The notes under the pieces are model-generated. The model had not been told where the DNA came from. It saw only the letters and a program-made list of their open reading frames with translations, and made no database searches. A stretch of 64,000 nt of DNA from Bidens hawaiensis. Lineage: Eukaryota; Streptophyta; Magnoliopsida; Asterales; Asteraceae. Location: contig JAIQDT010002062.1 of assembly GCA_021521415.1 (NCBI GenBank), positions 310,001 through 374,000 of the forward strand, written 5' to 3'. Below are positions 1 through 11,503 of the stretch, piece after piece (position 1 is the first letter of the stretch; every line of letters begins with the position of its first letter). A program made the position numbers and the translations under genes.

Positions 1-327
1 AGTAACCTGTTCTCTATTTTACTTTTGCTCTTTTAAGTTTTAATTTTATGCTTGAAGTTTTATTTTTATTTTATTTTATTTCTTTTCCTTGTTCTCATCG
101 AGGACGATTTCGTTCTAAGTGTGAGGATGGGAATTTATTAAAAAAAATGTTAAAAGTTAAAAAAAAATATTATTATTATTATTAAAAAGTTTAAAAAATT
201 ATAAAAAAGTTTTTAAAGAAAAATGTCCCCTGAAAATTGTTTTTGTTCTACGTTAAGCAAGAAATGATATTATTACCAATGTGCTAACGAACTCTCGGAT
301 ACTTTTGAAATAAATAAATAATAATAA

Positions 328-358
<31 letters not shown>

Positions 359-1246
359 AGTAATAATAATAATAAAAGGGATGGTTTGCATATCTGATTG
401 GGATGTGTCGGTAGGCCCAACTAGCTTTGATAGTCTCCTTTAGCAGTTTTTATATATATAATAATAATTCGAAAAACGGTGAAACCGAATTTCGATGCTT
501 AGGGAGGATTACCATAATCTGAAAACTTTGAGATGGTACGAGCTTAGAAATAGTTATATATTTTAGGGTGATATAAAAGATTAAAAAAAGTATGTTTTGA
601 AAGTTTGTTATGTATTGTATTATCCAAAGTTGTTCAAGACAAGCAAAATGCTTATGAAGAAAGTTATGTATTGTAAAATACCAAATAAGTATTATTTAAA
701 GATAGAAAAAGAGGTCAATGGTGCACATACTAGACAGGACTTAGAGTTTACGTGTTACCTTGGGGATGGTGACTCTGAGGATACACTATTGCGGCTCGAA
801 GGTTCTTAGTCAATAAATATGAAATTAGGAATTTATAGGATAAAGTCCAATAATATTTAGGAATAGCTCGTACAACCTCCACATGACCATTCATCCATCA
901 AAATTTCACCGACTGCATCTAATTAGTACTATCAACGAGTCCTTAGCTTATGGTGATTTGTCGAACCAGTTTGCTTCGACTCTAGTTTTTCTAGCTCTCT
1001 TTGTCTGAGATGGGGTAGGTGTAGCCTTAATTTTTGAACTTAAAATGTTTAATGCAAAAGGGGGGCTTGATTGGTTGGTGGCTGGGTTTAAGTGGACAAC
1101 AATATCGGCAATCGCGGTCAATATGTCAGGTTGTTTCTTGTGCTTTGAAAATGATATTAATCTGATAGTTTCTTATTTTTCACTTGGTTATGATCCTGTG
1201 TAGATAACTTTTTCAGGGACGAAAAAGACTTAAGTGTGGGGATGTT
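1..1246 (+). mobile_element. 3' internal tail of an upstream Athila copy
   Basis: This stretch is colinear with 17521-18794, the region between integrase and right LTR of Athila-A. Both hold the AT-rich leader, an (AAT)n tract (about 318-375 here), a polypurine-like TAAGTGTGAGGATGG near 115 and a small 70-codon frame (597-809). It is non-coding 3' retroelement sequence. Because it lies directly upstream of an LTR that is itself followed by a primer-binding site, it must come from a second Athila internal region sharing that LTR. Compared with the right-hand copy it lacks about 50 bp near 538 (the segment at about 18039-18088). I infer no gene here. Confidence 0.85.
1230..1246 (+). other. Polypurine tract before Athila LTR
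   Basis: CTTAAGTGTGGGGATGTT lies immediately 5' of the TGATGTGTTG that opens the LTR. It is repeated identically before the right LTR at about 18777-18794. Such a purine-rich stretch primes plus-strand DNA synthesis. Its presence here, at the left edge of the left LTR, shows that an internal region lies upstream. Confidence 0.75.
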
Positions 1247-2940
1247 TGATGTGTTGTAAAACACACTTACTTTCCTTATCGTTTTATCATGATTTAATTG
1301 TTTAATTAGTATAATTATTAAGATTTATGGCTTGTTTATGCTTGATTTTACAAAGATGATTGTTTACTTGTAGGTTTTGAGCTTTAATGGAAAAAAGAGT
1401 TAAGTTTGAAGACTTTAGGGGCTTATTTGGTCAATTTTTAATACTACAAAACAAGGCCCGACCCAAGCCCATAAGTTAGAAGCCTTACATGCTTAATATA
1501 TCAAGAGAATTAAAAAAAATAAAAACCCTAACAAGGGCAGAATCTGCGATCAGAAATCAGCAAAAGGGAAGGAAGAAAGAAAAGGTCTTGTGGCGGCTGT
1601 GGTGGCTGTGTTGGCGGCTAGGCAAGAAGAAGAAAGGCTCAGGTTAACTTGGTACAGCTGCTAGGTGCTTCATTCATTCATAATCTCAGCTATAACATTG
1701 AAGTATTCATCCATAAACTTTCTCTTTTGTTCAAGAACCCTAACTTGTTAAGTTTAATCTTTTATGTTGGATTGTTTTGCAAGTAACTTAGAGATTGACT
1801 TGTGCTTGATTTTTCTTGATCATTGAATGAGTTTACTTATGTTTATGTTGATGTTTATGATGTTTATCTTAACTATATGTTGCGTTCCAAAATCAATGTT
1901 AGGCTAAAGTAGTTAGTTCTACCTAGGTTAGATGATTATTGTTAGGTTTTAGTAAGTAGTTTGGATTGTTGATAATCATGGATTGAATTGTTAATGTAAA
2001 GTTTGTTTTAACATTGAATTAGGTTGTGTTTAGTGGCTGTAAATTTTTTAATTACACTCATATACCTCTTGCGTTGATTAATTGAATAAATTTTTATTGA
2101 TTGTTGCTTGTTAGAACTCTTTACTTGGTGTTTAGGGTTTGTTGGCGGGAAGTACAACCGTCGGGTTTAAGTGAGTGTATTAATTGAATATAATCAGTGG
2201 GTAGGCACCTTCTTAGAGACCGAGAGGTGATAGGAAGTAGGGTCGACTCATAGGTTTTACTTGTTAGGATTAAGATCGCGCGAGAGCGGATTCGGTTCTT
2301 GTCGGGTTTAGGTTTGTGAGCGATTAGTTGACCTAGTTTAAGTTAAACTAAATTGTTCTTTTATCCTTGGTTGCGTTGTATTCGTCTCCATTAGGGTAGT
2401 GTGTCGGTGAGACCGAGAGGAGAGTCGGCATTAGATCACTTTAACAATTCGTCACCCGGTTTTGTTCTTAAAATCAACTAAGTGTAGGTTAGGGTTTGTT
2501 GGTGAGACCGAGAGGTAATCTAGCTTCCTGAGTGAACCTTAGTTGTGTCATTCCTTTGGAACCAATGTCGTGAGATTCTACAATCCATTCGCTTATTATA
2601 CCTTCAATAGGATTCTTACCTAGGTAGACGTTTTTCCCACTGATAAATCTTTTTTTCAAAGTTTCGTCTAGTTTTCTTAATTTAAGTCTTTTAAGTTAAA
2701 GTAAGTTAGGTTAAATAGTTAATAATATAAAAAATCATTTTAAAAATATATTATTCTTAGGTGAGTCTTATTTAGGGTTAAGTAATAAATACATTTTCTC
2801 GTGTCCTTGTGTTCGACACTCGGAGTTCCTTAGTGCTATACTATTAGTGATCGGTACACTTGCCGGTTTTGTGTGGTTTCTTTAGGATTTTCGTTTAATA
2901 AATTTAAAGCTTCGTTGTGAGAATCATTATACACACATCA
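1247..2940 (+). repeat. Athila-A left LTR (shared by two internal regions)
   Basis: This 1.69-kb LTR opens with TGATG and closes with CATCA. It matches the right LTR (18795-23012 minus the TRIM-1 insert) along its whole length, with scattered substitutions and small indels, for example an extra stretch of about 28 bp near 1298-1326. It is followed after 6 bases by a tRNA-Asp-type primer-binding site. No long open frame is present. Confidence 0.93.
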
Positions 2941-2946
2941 AGTTTT

Positions 2947-2964
2947 TGGCGCCGTTGCCGGGGA
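2947..2964 (+). other. Primer-binding site, tRNA-Asp type
   Basis: TGGCGCCGTTGCCGGGGA is the complement of the 3' end of plant tRNA-Asp, the usual primer of Athila elements. It lies 6 bases after the LTR end and fixes the element's orientation as plus. Confidence 0.88.
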
Positions 2965-3099
2965 CACGGTTAGAGGCGTATTAAGAACGACTCGAGTTAG
3001 GACTTACCTTGTTTACTGCTTGTTTTTCTTATTTGTTTTGTTTGTTAGTTTAAAATAGTTTAGCTAATTTTAGTTTACTTTGTTTATTTTAATAGTTGT

Positions 3100-4800
3100 A
3101 TGCGACGTACTCGATCTCTAGGACCACCAGAAACCGAAGGATTTTCCAAACCAGAGAGAGAGCTTCATGAGAAACGTTGTACAAAACCGTCTTCCAGTTC
3201 ATCTACGTCCGTCGGTAATACATTCTCTTCTCTCATTTTTTCGGAACCCGTCATTAGGGATAGAATTATGGGTGACGTAAATCCACCACCGAGGAGGACA
3301 ATTGCAGACCGGGCCCATCCGGTCGACGCTGGCACGAGATCCAGCATTGCTCCACCAGCTATCGGAGTTCTCACGACTTGGCAGATCCCATCTAATATTC
3401 TGAAAACGATTGCTCATTCTGCTCAATTTCACTGGTTGCTCCATGAGAACCCACATGCCCATCTCACTCGCATCACACGAATTTGTGACACGTTTCATCT
3501 TGCTGGCGTATCCGAAGACGCCATCAAACTCCGCATCTTTCCATTCTCACTCGTTGATCATGCGAGTCTATGGCTTGAGTCCCTCCCACATGGATCCATT
3601 GCTACTTGGGATGCCATGCAGACCCAGTTTCTCGAAAAATACGATCATCCGGCTAAGGCCGCTCGTTTGCGCAACCAAATTCATTCATTCCATATGGAGG
3701 ACACCGAGAGCTTCTACGAGGAGTGGAAGAGATTTAAAAATCTACTTGCTTTATGTCCGAACCACGGCCTACAAGACTGGGCAGTTGTTGAGAAGTTCTA
3801 TAACAGAGTGATGTACGCGACTCAGAGTATGCTCGACACGGCTGCAGGAGGTAACTTATTGACGACGAAGGATACGGATGAGTGCATTGATTTGTTTAAC
3901 GGGTTAGCCATGAGTGGATACCAGCGACCACCCGCTAAGAGTACCAAGACCGTCGACTCCCTATCACGCGGCATGTATTCGGTCGACACGAGCACCGCAC
4001 TTGCAGCACAGGTTGAGGCGTTGGCAAAGATCGTAAAGGACCTGTAGGTGAAAAGTAAGTTATGCGAGATCTATAGAGGGGGGCATGATACCGTTCATTG
4101 CCCCGTAGGTTTCCAGGAAGAGGCAGTCAACTTTGTTAATAATCCAAACTGAAATCAAAACTCTTTCAACTCTTATAATTCGGGGTGGAGAGGTAACCAA
4201 AATTCCAACTGGAGGAACGGAAATCAGTCCGGCCTCCAGGAGTGTCAGGGCCTATTCCAGGATTCCGGTGAGGGGACGAGTAGTGGGGAGAAGAAGTCCG
4301 CGTTAGAGGAGATGATGGCATAGCAGACACTGATTCTATCGTAGCTTATGACTCGAGAGGACTCCGGTCACAAAGAGACTCAAGAGAAATTTCGGGAGCA
4401 CGAGTCATTCATGAGAAATCAAGGAGCGTCAATTCAAAATCTTGAGCGTCAGATGGGAGAGATAGTAAGTCGTCTGAATGAAAGGTCGCCAGGAACACTT
4501 CCAAGTAACACTGAACAAAATCCGAAGGCGTTCGCGAAGGCTGTGATGACGAGGAGCGGTGCAGGGGCACGTAGTGAGCCCGTGATTCAGGAGGCGACGA
4601 GTGGAGTCGTTGACAAGCCTGTGGTAGATGTAGAGAAGCAGGTACACGAGGAGATTCAGTTGCAGTCTCCACCGGCCAAGGTGCATCAGAGGCACAGCCC
4701 AGGAAGTACATCACAGGCCGAGAACCAGCCATTACCCAGCACACCACCGAGAGTCTACAAACCTAAACTTCCATATCCCGGGAGAGTCCATAGAGATTGA
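3100..4800 (+). pseudogene. Athila-A gag (degenerate)
   Basis: The frame opens with ATG at 3100 and runs 315 codons to a stop at 4047. It contains the Athila Gag core (residues about 95-260, with segments such as LRIFPFSLVDHASLWLESL and FLEKYDHPAKAARLRNQI), which would form the capsid. Just past the stop is a zinc-knuckle remnant, CEIYRGGHDTVHC, whose second cysteine is tyrosine. Two further stops near 4321-4343 (TAG in place of likely CAG) precede a second open piece (4348-4800) with a coiled-coil-like, acidic C-terminal Gag segment. Gag would package the element RNA in a cytoplasmic particle. This copy cannot make a full-length protein. Confidence 0.85.
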
Positions 4801-7739
4801 GATGGTTGCCGTAACCAATCAGTCTTTAGATGACGACACCGAGTCGCATATCCTTGAATCTGGCGTGTCTGCTGGGATCGTACGAGACGATCCGATGGAC
4901 CGACCTTCGGTCGAGAGTCCTTCTTCTTCCATAGAGCTTAATGATTTGCCTGCCCACCTTGAGTATGCGTTTTTAGATTAAGAGAGGAAGCTTCCAGTTA
5001 TCATTGCATCTTCTTTGATGGAGGTCGAGACGGAGAAGTTGTTGAGGGTGCTTCGAGAGCACAAAGAGGCTGTTGCGTGGAAGATTATCGACATTAAGGG
5101 TATCAACCCTTCGTTTTGCACTCATAAAATCCTCATGGAGGAAAATTTCAAAACTGTCGTTCAGCCACTACGGCGGCTTAATCCGAAAATGCAAGAGGTC
5201 GTGAAGAAGGAGATAACCAAACTCCTTGATGCGGGGATCATTTTCCCCATTTATGATAGTGCTTGGGTGAGTCCAGTCCAAGTGGTTCCTAAAAAGGGTG
5301 GCATGACTGTCGTCACCAATGAGAGGAACGAGCTTATTCCCAACAGGACTGTGACGGGATGGCGAGTCTGCATCGACTATAGCAGACTGAATGATGCCAC
5401 TAGGAAAGACCACTTTCCTTTACCCTTCATTGATCAAATGTTAGAGCGTTTAGCAGGTCAGCAGTACTACTGCTTCCTATATGGTTTCTCCGGGTACTTC
5501 TAGATTCCGATAGCTCCCGACAACCAGGAGAAAACCACTTTCACTTGCCCTTACGGAACGTTTGCTTACAAACGTATGCCGTTCGGACTTTGTGACGCTC
5601 CGGCCATATTCCAGAGGTGTATGGTGGCCATTTTCCATGATATGATCGAGGACTCCATGGAGGTATTCATGGACTATTTTTCCGTCTATGAGAGTTCCTT
5701 CGATCATTGCTTGTTTAATCTTGAGAGGATGATGTCCCGCTGTGTCGACACCAACCTAGTCCATAACTAGCAGAAGTGTCATTTTATGGTTCGCGAGGGC
5801 ATTGTTCTTGTGCATCGGATTTAAAGTGCGGGGATAGAGGTTGGCCGAGAAAAGGTCGAGACCATTTCTAATCTTCCCCCGCCTACTTCTTTGAGATCCA
5901 TTCTTAGCTTTCTAGGTCATGTCGGGTTCTAACTCCGGTTCATCAAAGATTTTTCTAAAATCGCGAGACCCTTGACCAAAATTTTGGAAAGGATGCTCCA
6001 TTTGTTTTTTCTGAGTAGTGTATCGAAACGTTTGATCTTTTAAAAGACAAACTCATTAACGCCCCGATCATGGTTGCTCCCGACTGGTCGTTACCATTCG
6101 AGTTGATGTGTGACGCGAGTGACTTCGCAGTCAGAGCGGTTCTTGGACAGCGGAAGGATAAACACTTCCATCCAATCTACTATGCTAGCCGGACCTTAAA
6201 TGGCACACAAGAAAGCTATACTATCACCAAGAAAGAGCTTTTAGCTGTGGTTTTTCCTTTCAACAAATTTAGGTCCTATCTGGTTCTGTCCAAAACGATT
6301 GTTTACACGGATCATGTTGGCATTCGATATCTTTTCAGCAAGCAGGATGCTAAGCCTCGTCTTATCTGATGGACCATGTACCTTCAAGAGTTTGATATAG
6401 AGATCCGTGATAAAAAGGGGGCCGAAAATGTAGCGGCCGATCATCTTTCACGTCTAGAGGGAGTTGATTTAGGATATTCGAGGGTCAGGATCGACGTTCG
6501 TTTTCCGATGGAGAGTCTAATGTTTTTTACGGCACAGGAGGAGGGTTTTCCTTGGTTCGTGACTTCGCGAACTATCTCGCTGACGGGTACCTCCCGAAGA
6601 TGCCTTATCAGCAAAAGAAGAAATTCTTTGCTGACATCATATTTTACCTTTGGGATGACCCGTATCTTTTCCCCATCGGTGCTAATCAGCTTATTAGGAG
6701 GTGTGTAGATGTCAATGAAGGAAGGAAAATGTTGAGCCATTGTCACGTGGGACCGACAGGAGGTCACCACGGTGTTAGTTCTATGGCGCAGAAAGTCTTT
6801 GATTCTGGTTTTTTTTGGCTTTCTATCTTTAAAGATGTTCATTTATTCGTTAAGAGTTGGGATCGTTGCCAGCGTGTCGGCATCATTTCTTCGCGAAAAG
6901 AAATGCCCCAAAATTCTATTCAAGTGTGTGAGGTTTTCGATGTGTGGGGAATTGATTTCATGGGATCATTTCCATCCACGCGTGGGAACAAGTACAGACT
7001 CGTGGTCGTCGATTACGTTTCTAAGTGGGTTGAGGTCAAAGCTCTACCCACGAATGATGCACGAGTGGTAGTCCATTTTATAAAAAGTCTATTTGATCGT
7101 TTTGGAGTCACGAAAGCCTTGATAAGTGATCGAGGTACTCATTTTTGCAACTCGCAGATGGATAAGGCGTTGCAGCGCTATGGGGTCACCCATCGGCTTG
7201 CAACCACCTACCACCCACAGACTAGTGGGCAAGTGGAAGTGAGTAATCGTGGAATCAAACGTATTCTCGAGAAAACGGTTGGTTTAAATCGTCGGGATTG
7301 GTCCGATAAATTAGATGACACTCTGTGGGCCTTCCGTACAGCCTACAAGACTCCGACTGGTTCCACACCATTTCGGATGATTTATGGGAAGGCCTGTCAT
7401 CTCTCTGTTGAGTTTGAACACCGCGCTTCATGGGCCCTTCAGAGGGTTAATCTTGATTTATCCGCCGCCGAGGGTAATCGTTTCCATCAATTACACGAGT
7501 TAGAGGAGCTCCGGGATCATGCATATGCGCAATTATTTAGGTATAAGGAGCATACGAAGGAACTGCATGATAGGAAATTGAAGGGTAATAAGCAGTTCAT
7601 GTGTGGGGATAAGGTCTTACTGTATAACTCCCGGTTAAGGTTATTCCCGGGAAAGTTGAAATCCCGATGGTCGGGACCATTCACGGTCACAGAGGTTTTC
7701 CCGTATGGCACCATTGAGATACAAGATTAAAGCGGGAAG
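4801..7739 (+). pseudogene. Athila-A pol: RT, RNase H, integrase (no protease found)
   Basis: Ty3/gypsy pol order is clear. RT lies at about 4960-5800 (VSPVQVVPKKGG, GWRVCIDYSRLN, TFTCPYGTFAYKRMPFGLCD), RNase H at about 6070-6450 ([10 protein letters not shown], ending VAADHLSRLEG) and integrase at 6552-7730 ([25 protein letters not shown], the D-D-E residues). Breaks include a TAG stop at 5501 and stops near 5768 and 6367. The RT signature reads FMDY instead of FMDD, and the integrase zinc motif reads WDRC where C-x2-C is expected. No aspartic protease motif lies between Gag and RT, where only about 200 bp remains, so the protease was probably deleted. The frame is lost at GAT-TAA (about 7728), where one extra T seems present, just before the Tat insertion. 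The element is not functional. Confidence 0.88.
7735..7739. other. Target-site duplication GGAAG (left) of the Tat element
   Basis: GGAAG here and at 17039-17043 flank the antisense Tat element. Removing the element and one GGAAG joins the integrase C-terminal coding sequence at 7739 to its continuation at 17044. Confidence 0.85.
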
Positions 7740-8581
7740 TGTTTTGGACAAAAATCTACTAAGGATCAAGTATCCAAATCTATTAATTGAGGTAAGGTGC
7801 TAACTCGATAATGACAAGTGTGTAATCGTAATATTGGTGAACACAAAGGTTTGATCACGAGGGTAAAAGCCCTTAACCAAGATAGTCTTACTTCGGTCAA
7901 AACTTATCAATGTAAGTCATTTCGGTCAAGGATCAACAAGGTAACCTTTGGTCGATGAGTATGTGATTATCGTGATCTCTGGCACAAAAAGCCCCGGACG
8001 GTGAAAACTATCACCGTCGATTATATTGATAACTAAAAAGTGGTTACAAGTGTTGTGGAGATTAGATCGATGTTACAAGAATTGCTAATGTGTACAGAGA
8101 GTGTTTGCGTCTGCTCTGAGTGTGTGTGTATACAGTGAATTATCTAATCGATCGTATCTCAATGTTTATATAGAAAATATAATTAACAACTAATCCATAT
8201 TTTTAAGGAACTACTCCACTAGCTGCTCTCATAACTTTGACCACGTGCATAAAGAAGTCTTGTAGCGAAAGTTTAGGCAGACTTGGTCATACAGCCGTTA
8301 TACATAGCTCTGGAACTCTTCAGAAGGATAATTGATCCAGACACATCTTCAAGGATAACATATCCTCAGTATTCAGCTATTTGTGAGTCAACAAGAAGTC
8401 CTATAAATCCGTCATTATCCCCACTAAACGTGTTACAGCCATTAGACTACGTGCTGAAGGTGCCTTATAGCGAAATATTAGGTAGACCACGTCCTATAGC
8501 CGTTATACCTATTAAATATTAACCTACACATGAGAAACAATCGTTAGTAATACCAACTACTGAGGATCCTTGATCCTGACA
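7740..8581 (-). repeat. Tat element 3' LTR (842 bp, shortened)
   Basis: It is bounded by TGTTTTGG and CCTGACA on the plus strand. Compared with the 973-bp right LTR it lacks about 52 bp inside (the segment after GGTCAAAA near 7905) and 79 bp at its polypurine-tract end, where the deletion falls between two ACA triplets. No coding is seen: the frame at 8283-8522 lies in LTR sequence and recurs at 16661-16900. Confidence 0.9.
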
Positions 8582-8602
8582 ATTGCCCCCCAAAATGGCG
8601 GT
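8582..8602 (-). other. Polypurine tract of the Tat element
   Basis: On the minus strand this reads CCATTTTGGGGGGCAAT directly before the LTR start TGTCAGGATC. A G-rich purine run at this place is the expected plus-strand primer. Confidence 0.65.
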
Positions 8603-10044
8603 TGTGATAAGATCACATCTGTCATTTTTCCTTTGAATTCAAACGTCCTGCAAAAACAAATGAGATTTGACAAGCTACATATAATTATCATATATCTATA
8701 GAGTTTCCTTGGGAACTTTCCTTCCGGCTATATATCCAGCTCCTCTTATTCTCCATGCAAATCATGAACAACTAGTAACACATGTTTAACCCAGGAGGAT
8801 GGTCCATATTTCGAATGGTGAAATCCGGGTTAAGAATTTTGGTAATCGTAAGTAAGTTTAATAAACAATATGCTTGTTACTTGTTATTTTGAAAGTTTGT
8901 TTGATATAGCTTTAGCTTTATTTGAAAGTTTTAAGAAATAATCTTGACTAAAAAAATTTAGGATAGAATATCCTCTTGCAAAAAATAATTTAAAGATCTT
9001 AAATCTTAAGTAAAAGGGATGACAAAGATCTTAGACAAATAAAGGTAAATTGACAATCATAAATCATACATAAGGTCTAATTAGACTAGGTTACCATAAG
9101 TAATGATCCTTTTGTGATTTTGGTAGAAGCAATTTATGGATTTTGAGTCCATAAGTCTTGATCTTCATAATGAACTTAGAAACTCTGTTGCAAACAACTT
9201 ATTATGTTAACTGGGATTAAACCCAACAAGCTGGGGACAAGCCCCAAATAATATACTGGGGACAAGCCCTTGTAATCTGGGGACAAGCCGTTGTAATCTG
9301 GGGACAAGCCCGTGCAACTGGTGTTAAACTGGGGACAAGCCCAAACTGGGGACAAGCCCAAAGATACGGATGTTAACTGGCGACATGGCCCTTGATAAGA
9401 GGTTGAAAACCCCTTAAACCATAGGAAATGGTACGTCTACCATTATTCGTAGGATCCTCCATATAGCCGGAGACAACGAAATTGTCAGCCACTAAGCGTG
9501 TACTGGTCCCGCTGCCCCGAACTATACGTCGGATAGCGTGCGCAACTGGCAATCGTGAGAAAGGTGAAAACCTTTAAACCTTAGGGGATATGACCATCGG
9601 GGGTCATACCCAATCGTGGGCAAGGCCAAGGGAAATAGTAAAGTACCTTATATGTAAAGGAGAGGTGGCCAACCTCTTAGACATTGAACCTCTTATTGAA
9701 ATCTGCATTGTTACTTAAAAACTTGGAAAAGATAAATGTTAAGAATATATTATCCATAGAATTACAAGAATATAAATAGATAAGTAATCATATAGATATT
9801 ACCGATATTAGGATCCTTGATCCTTTAAGGATAATATATCCTCTCAGGATACTGGATCCTGATTAGAAAAAATACTTCTTTAGGTGGATAGCATTCCATG
9901 CTCTTGGTAGTCTATTGCTTTCCATTGTGAGCAAATGATATGCCCCCTTTCCTGCTTCCGACTCAATCTGATAAGGTCCTTCTCATTTGGGAGCTAGCTT
10001 CCCATCAGCTGGATTTGTTGTATTTTGGAAGGCTTTCCTTAATA
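8603..10044 (-). mobile_element. Tat post-integrase non-coding region with tandem repeats
   Basis: About 1.4 kb between the integrase C-terminus and the 3' LTR holds no supported gene. Six copies of CTGGGGACAAGCC occur at 9231-9358, spaced 17 to 31 bases apart. A small frame across them (9176-9361) is only a reading of the repeat. Long repeat-bearing regions in this place are known from Tat/Ogre-type elements. Their role is not established. Confidence 0.75.
9231..9358. repeat. Short tandem repeat, CTGGGGACAAGCC x6
   Basis: Exact 13-base cores start near 9231, 9256, 9277, 9298, 9329 and 9346, with variable spacers. A seventh, altered copy (CTGGGATTAAACCC) precedes them. It lies in the Tat 3' non-coding region. 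Confidence 0.85.
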
Positions 10045-10986
10045 CTAGATCTCCTTTTTGAAATCTTCTGATTCTGATATATTGTTGTATGCCCCAGCTA
10101 CCCTTTGTTGATATGCTACCACCCTGATCTTGGCTAGGTCTCTGAGTTCTTCTATAGTGTCCAAATCTTCAAAAAGGATTTGTTTATTGGCTTCAGGATC
10201 ACGGATGCTCGTTCTTGCCATAGTAACCACCATTTCTGTGGGAATTACTGCTTCTGATCCAAACACCAATGAGAAGGGTGTTTGGCCTGTTGCATTTTTA
10301 GGCGTAGTCCTGTTAGCCCAAAGAACATAAGGAAGTTCTTCGCCCATTTTCCCTTCTTGATCCTAGCCTCTTCTTTAGATTGTGATGATGATCTTGTTGC
10401 TAGACTCTGCTTGGCCATTGGCTTGAGGATGAACCGGAGTGGAAGTAATCATTTTGATGCCCCAACTGTCACAAAAGTTAGTGGTTCTATTCCGATAAAC
10501 TGGGAACCATTGTCACAAACAATTTCAGCAGGAATACTAAATCTAGTTATAATATTTCGTTTAATAAAAGATATTACTTCCCTTTATCGGACTTGTACAA
10601 ATGCTTCTGCCTCGATCCATTTGGAGAAGTAGTCAGTCATAGCAAGCATAAAGACTTTTCCACCGGGTGCTTTTGGTAGCTTGCCTACAATATCTATACC
10701 CCATTTCATGAACTGCCATGAGGAGGATATAGGATATAAAGGCTCCGCTGGCTGATGAAGGATGTTTGCGTGTCTTTGACAAGCATCACAATTTCCTTGA
10801 ATATTCCACTGCATCCTTCTTCATCGTTTGGCCAGAAGTTTCGGTTCTAAGTATTCTAGAAAATAATGCTCTTCCATCTGTGTGATTGCCACAATCTCCT
10901 TCATGAAAATCCTTGAGTACTTCATTGATCTCAGGATCCTCAATGCACCTCAAGTATGGACTTGCAAGAGATTTTCTATATAGCAT
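10045..10986 (-). pseudogene. Tat integrase (broken)
   Basis: On the minus strand the N-terminal HHCC zinc region (HEGDCGNHTDG, then CDACQRH) and the first catalytic aspartate segment ([11 protein letters not shown]) are read at 10986-10584. A broken middle follows, including a DNGSQF-like second catalytic segment near 10500. The C-terminal part at 10347-10045 (ATGQTPFSLVFGSEAVIP) is typical of Tat integrase. Integrase joins the cDNA ends to the target. Frameshifts separate the pieces. It follows the archaeal-type RNase H in the usual Tat order. Confidence 0.82.
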
Positions 10987-10991
10987 ATCAT

Positions 10992-11496
10992 CTAATAAAA
11001 TGTATTGTGATACCTTGAGTATGAAGGATCTGGGATTCTCTGTTGTTGGAATTTCTCCTGTTTGGATGTGCCTCTTGATTGGAAGGATCCATGATTCTCT
11101 ATTATTTGAGGATAATGGATCCAGAGGACAATTTCTTTGTTATTTATTATCTCTCCAACTTCTTGTTCTCCTATTGCTGGTGAGAGAACATGAATGATTG
11201 GAATTTTCGTATCTTCTAGAATTTTCAAAGATAAGGCTAAATTTGCCAAAGCATCGGCCCCCGGCATTTTCTTCTCTTGGTACTTGTACAATGCTAAATA
11301 ATTCGAAGGATTTTGCTAATTCCTTACAACATCTAGGTATCTGATTAGTTTTTTCTCCTTTAACAGCATATGAGCCATTAAAGTGGTTAGCAATCAATAA
11401 TGAATCTATATATACTTGAAGATACCTGATCCTCATGCGCTTAGCTAATTGCAAACCTGCGATCAAAGCCTCGTATTCAGCTTCATTGTTTGTTGC
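10992..11496 (-). pseudogene. Archaeal-type RNase H (aRNH) of the Tat element
   Basis: Two overlapping minus frames (11466-11140 and 11291-10992) give IAGLQLAKRMRIRYLQVYID, a DS pair, FNGSYAVKGEKT, then VPREEN and GADALANLAL. This is the motif order of the extra RNase H domain found between RNase H and integrase in Tat elements: E, D-S, and D in the ADALA segment. It would remove the RNA strand of the cDNA hybrid. One frameshift splits it near 11250. It is the best lineage marker here. Confidence 0.8.
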
Positions 11497-11503
11497 TTAA
11501 AAC

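Noticed and set aside
597..809. Small 70-codon frame with a near-copy at 18129-18350, as a conserved gene
   Set aside because: Both copies lie in the same part of two Athila 3' tails, so similarity follows from repeat homology. No known motif or start context supports a protein.
9176..9361. Repetitive 61-codon minus frame (GLSPDY-like units)
   Set aside because: It is a translation of the CTGGGGACAAGCC tandem repeat inside a non-coding Tat region.
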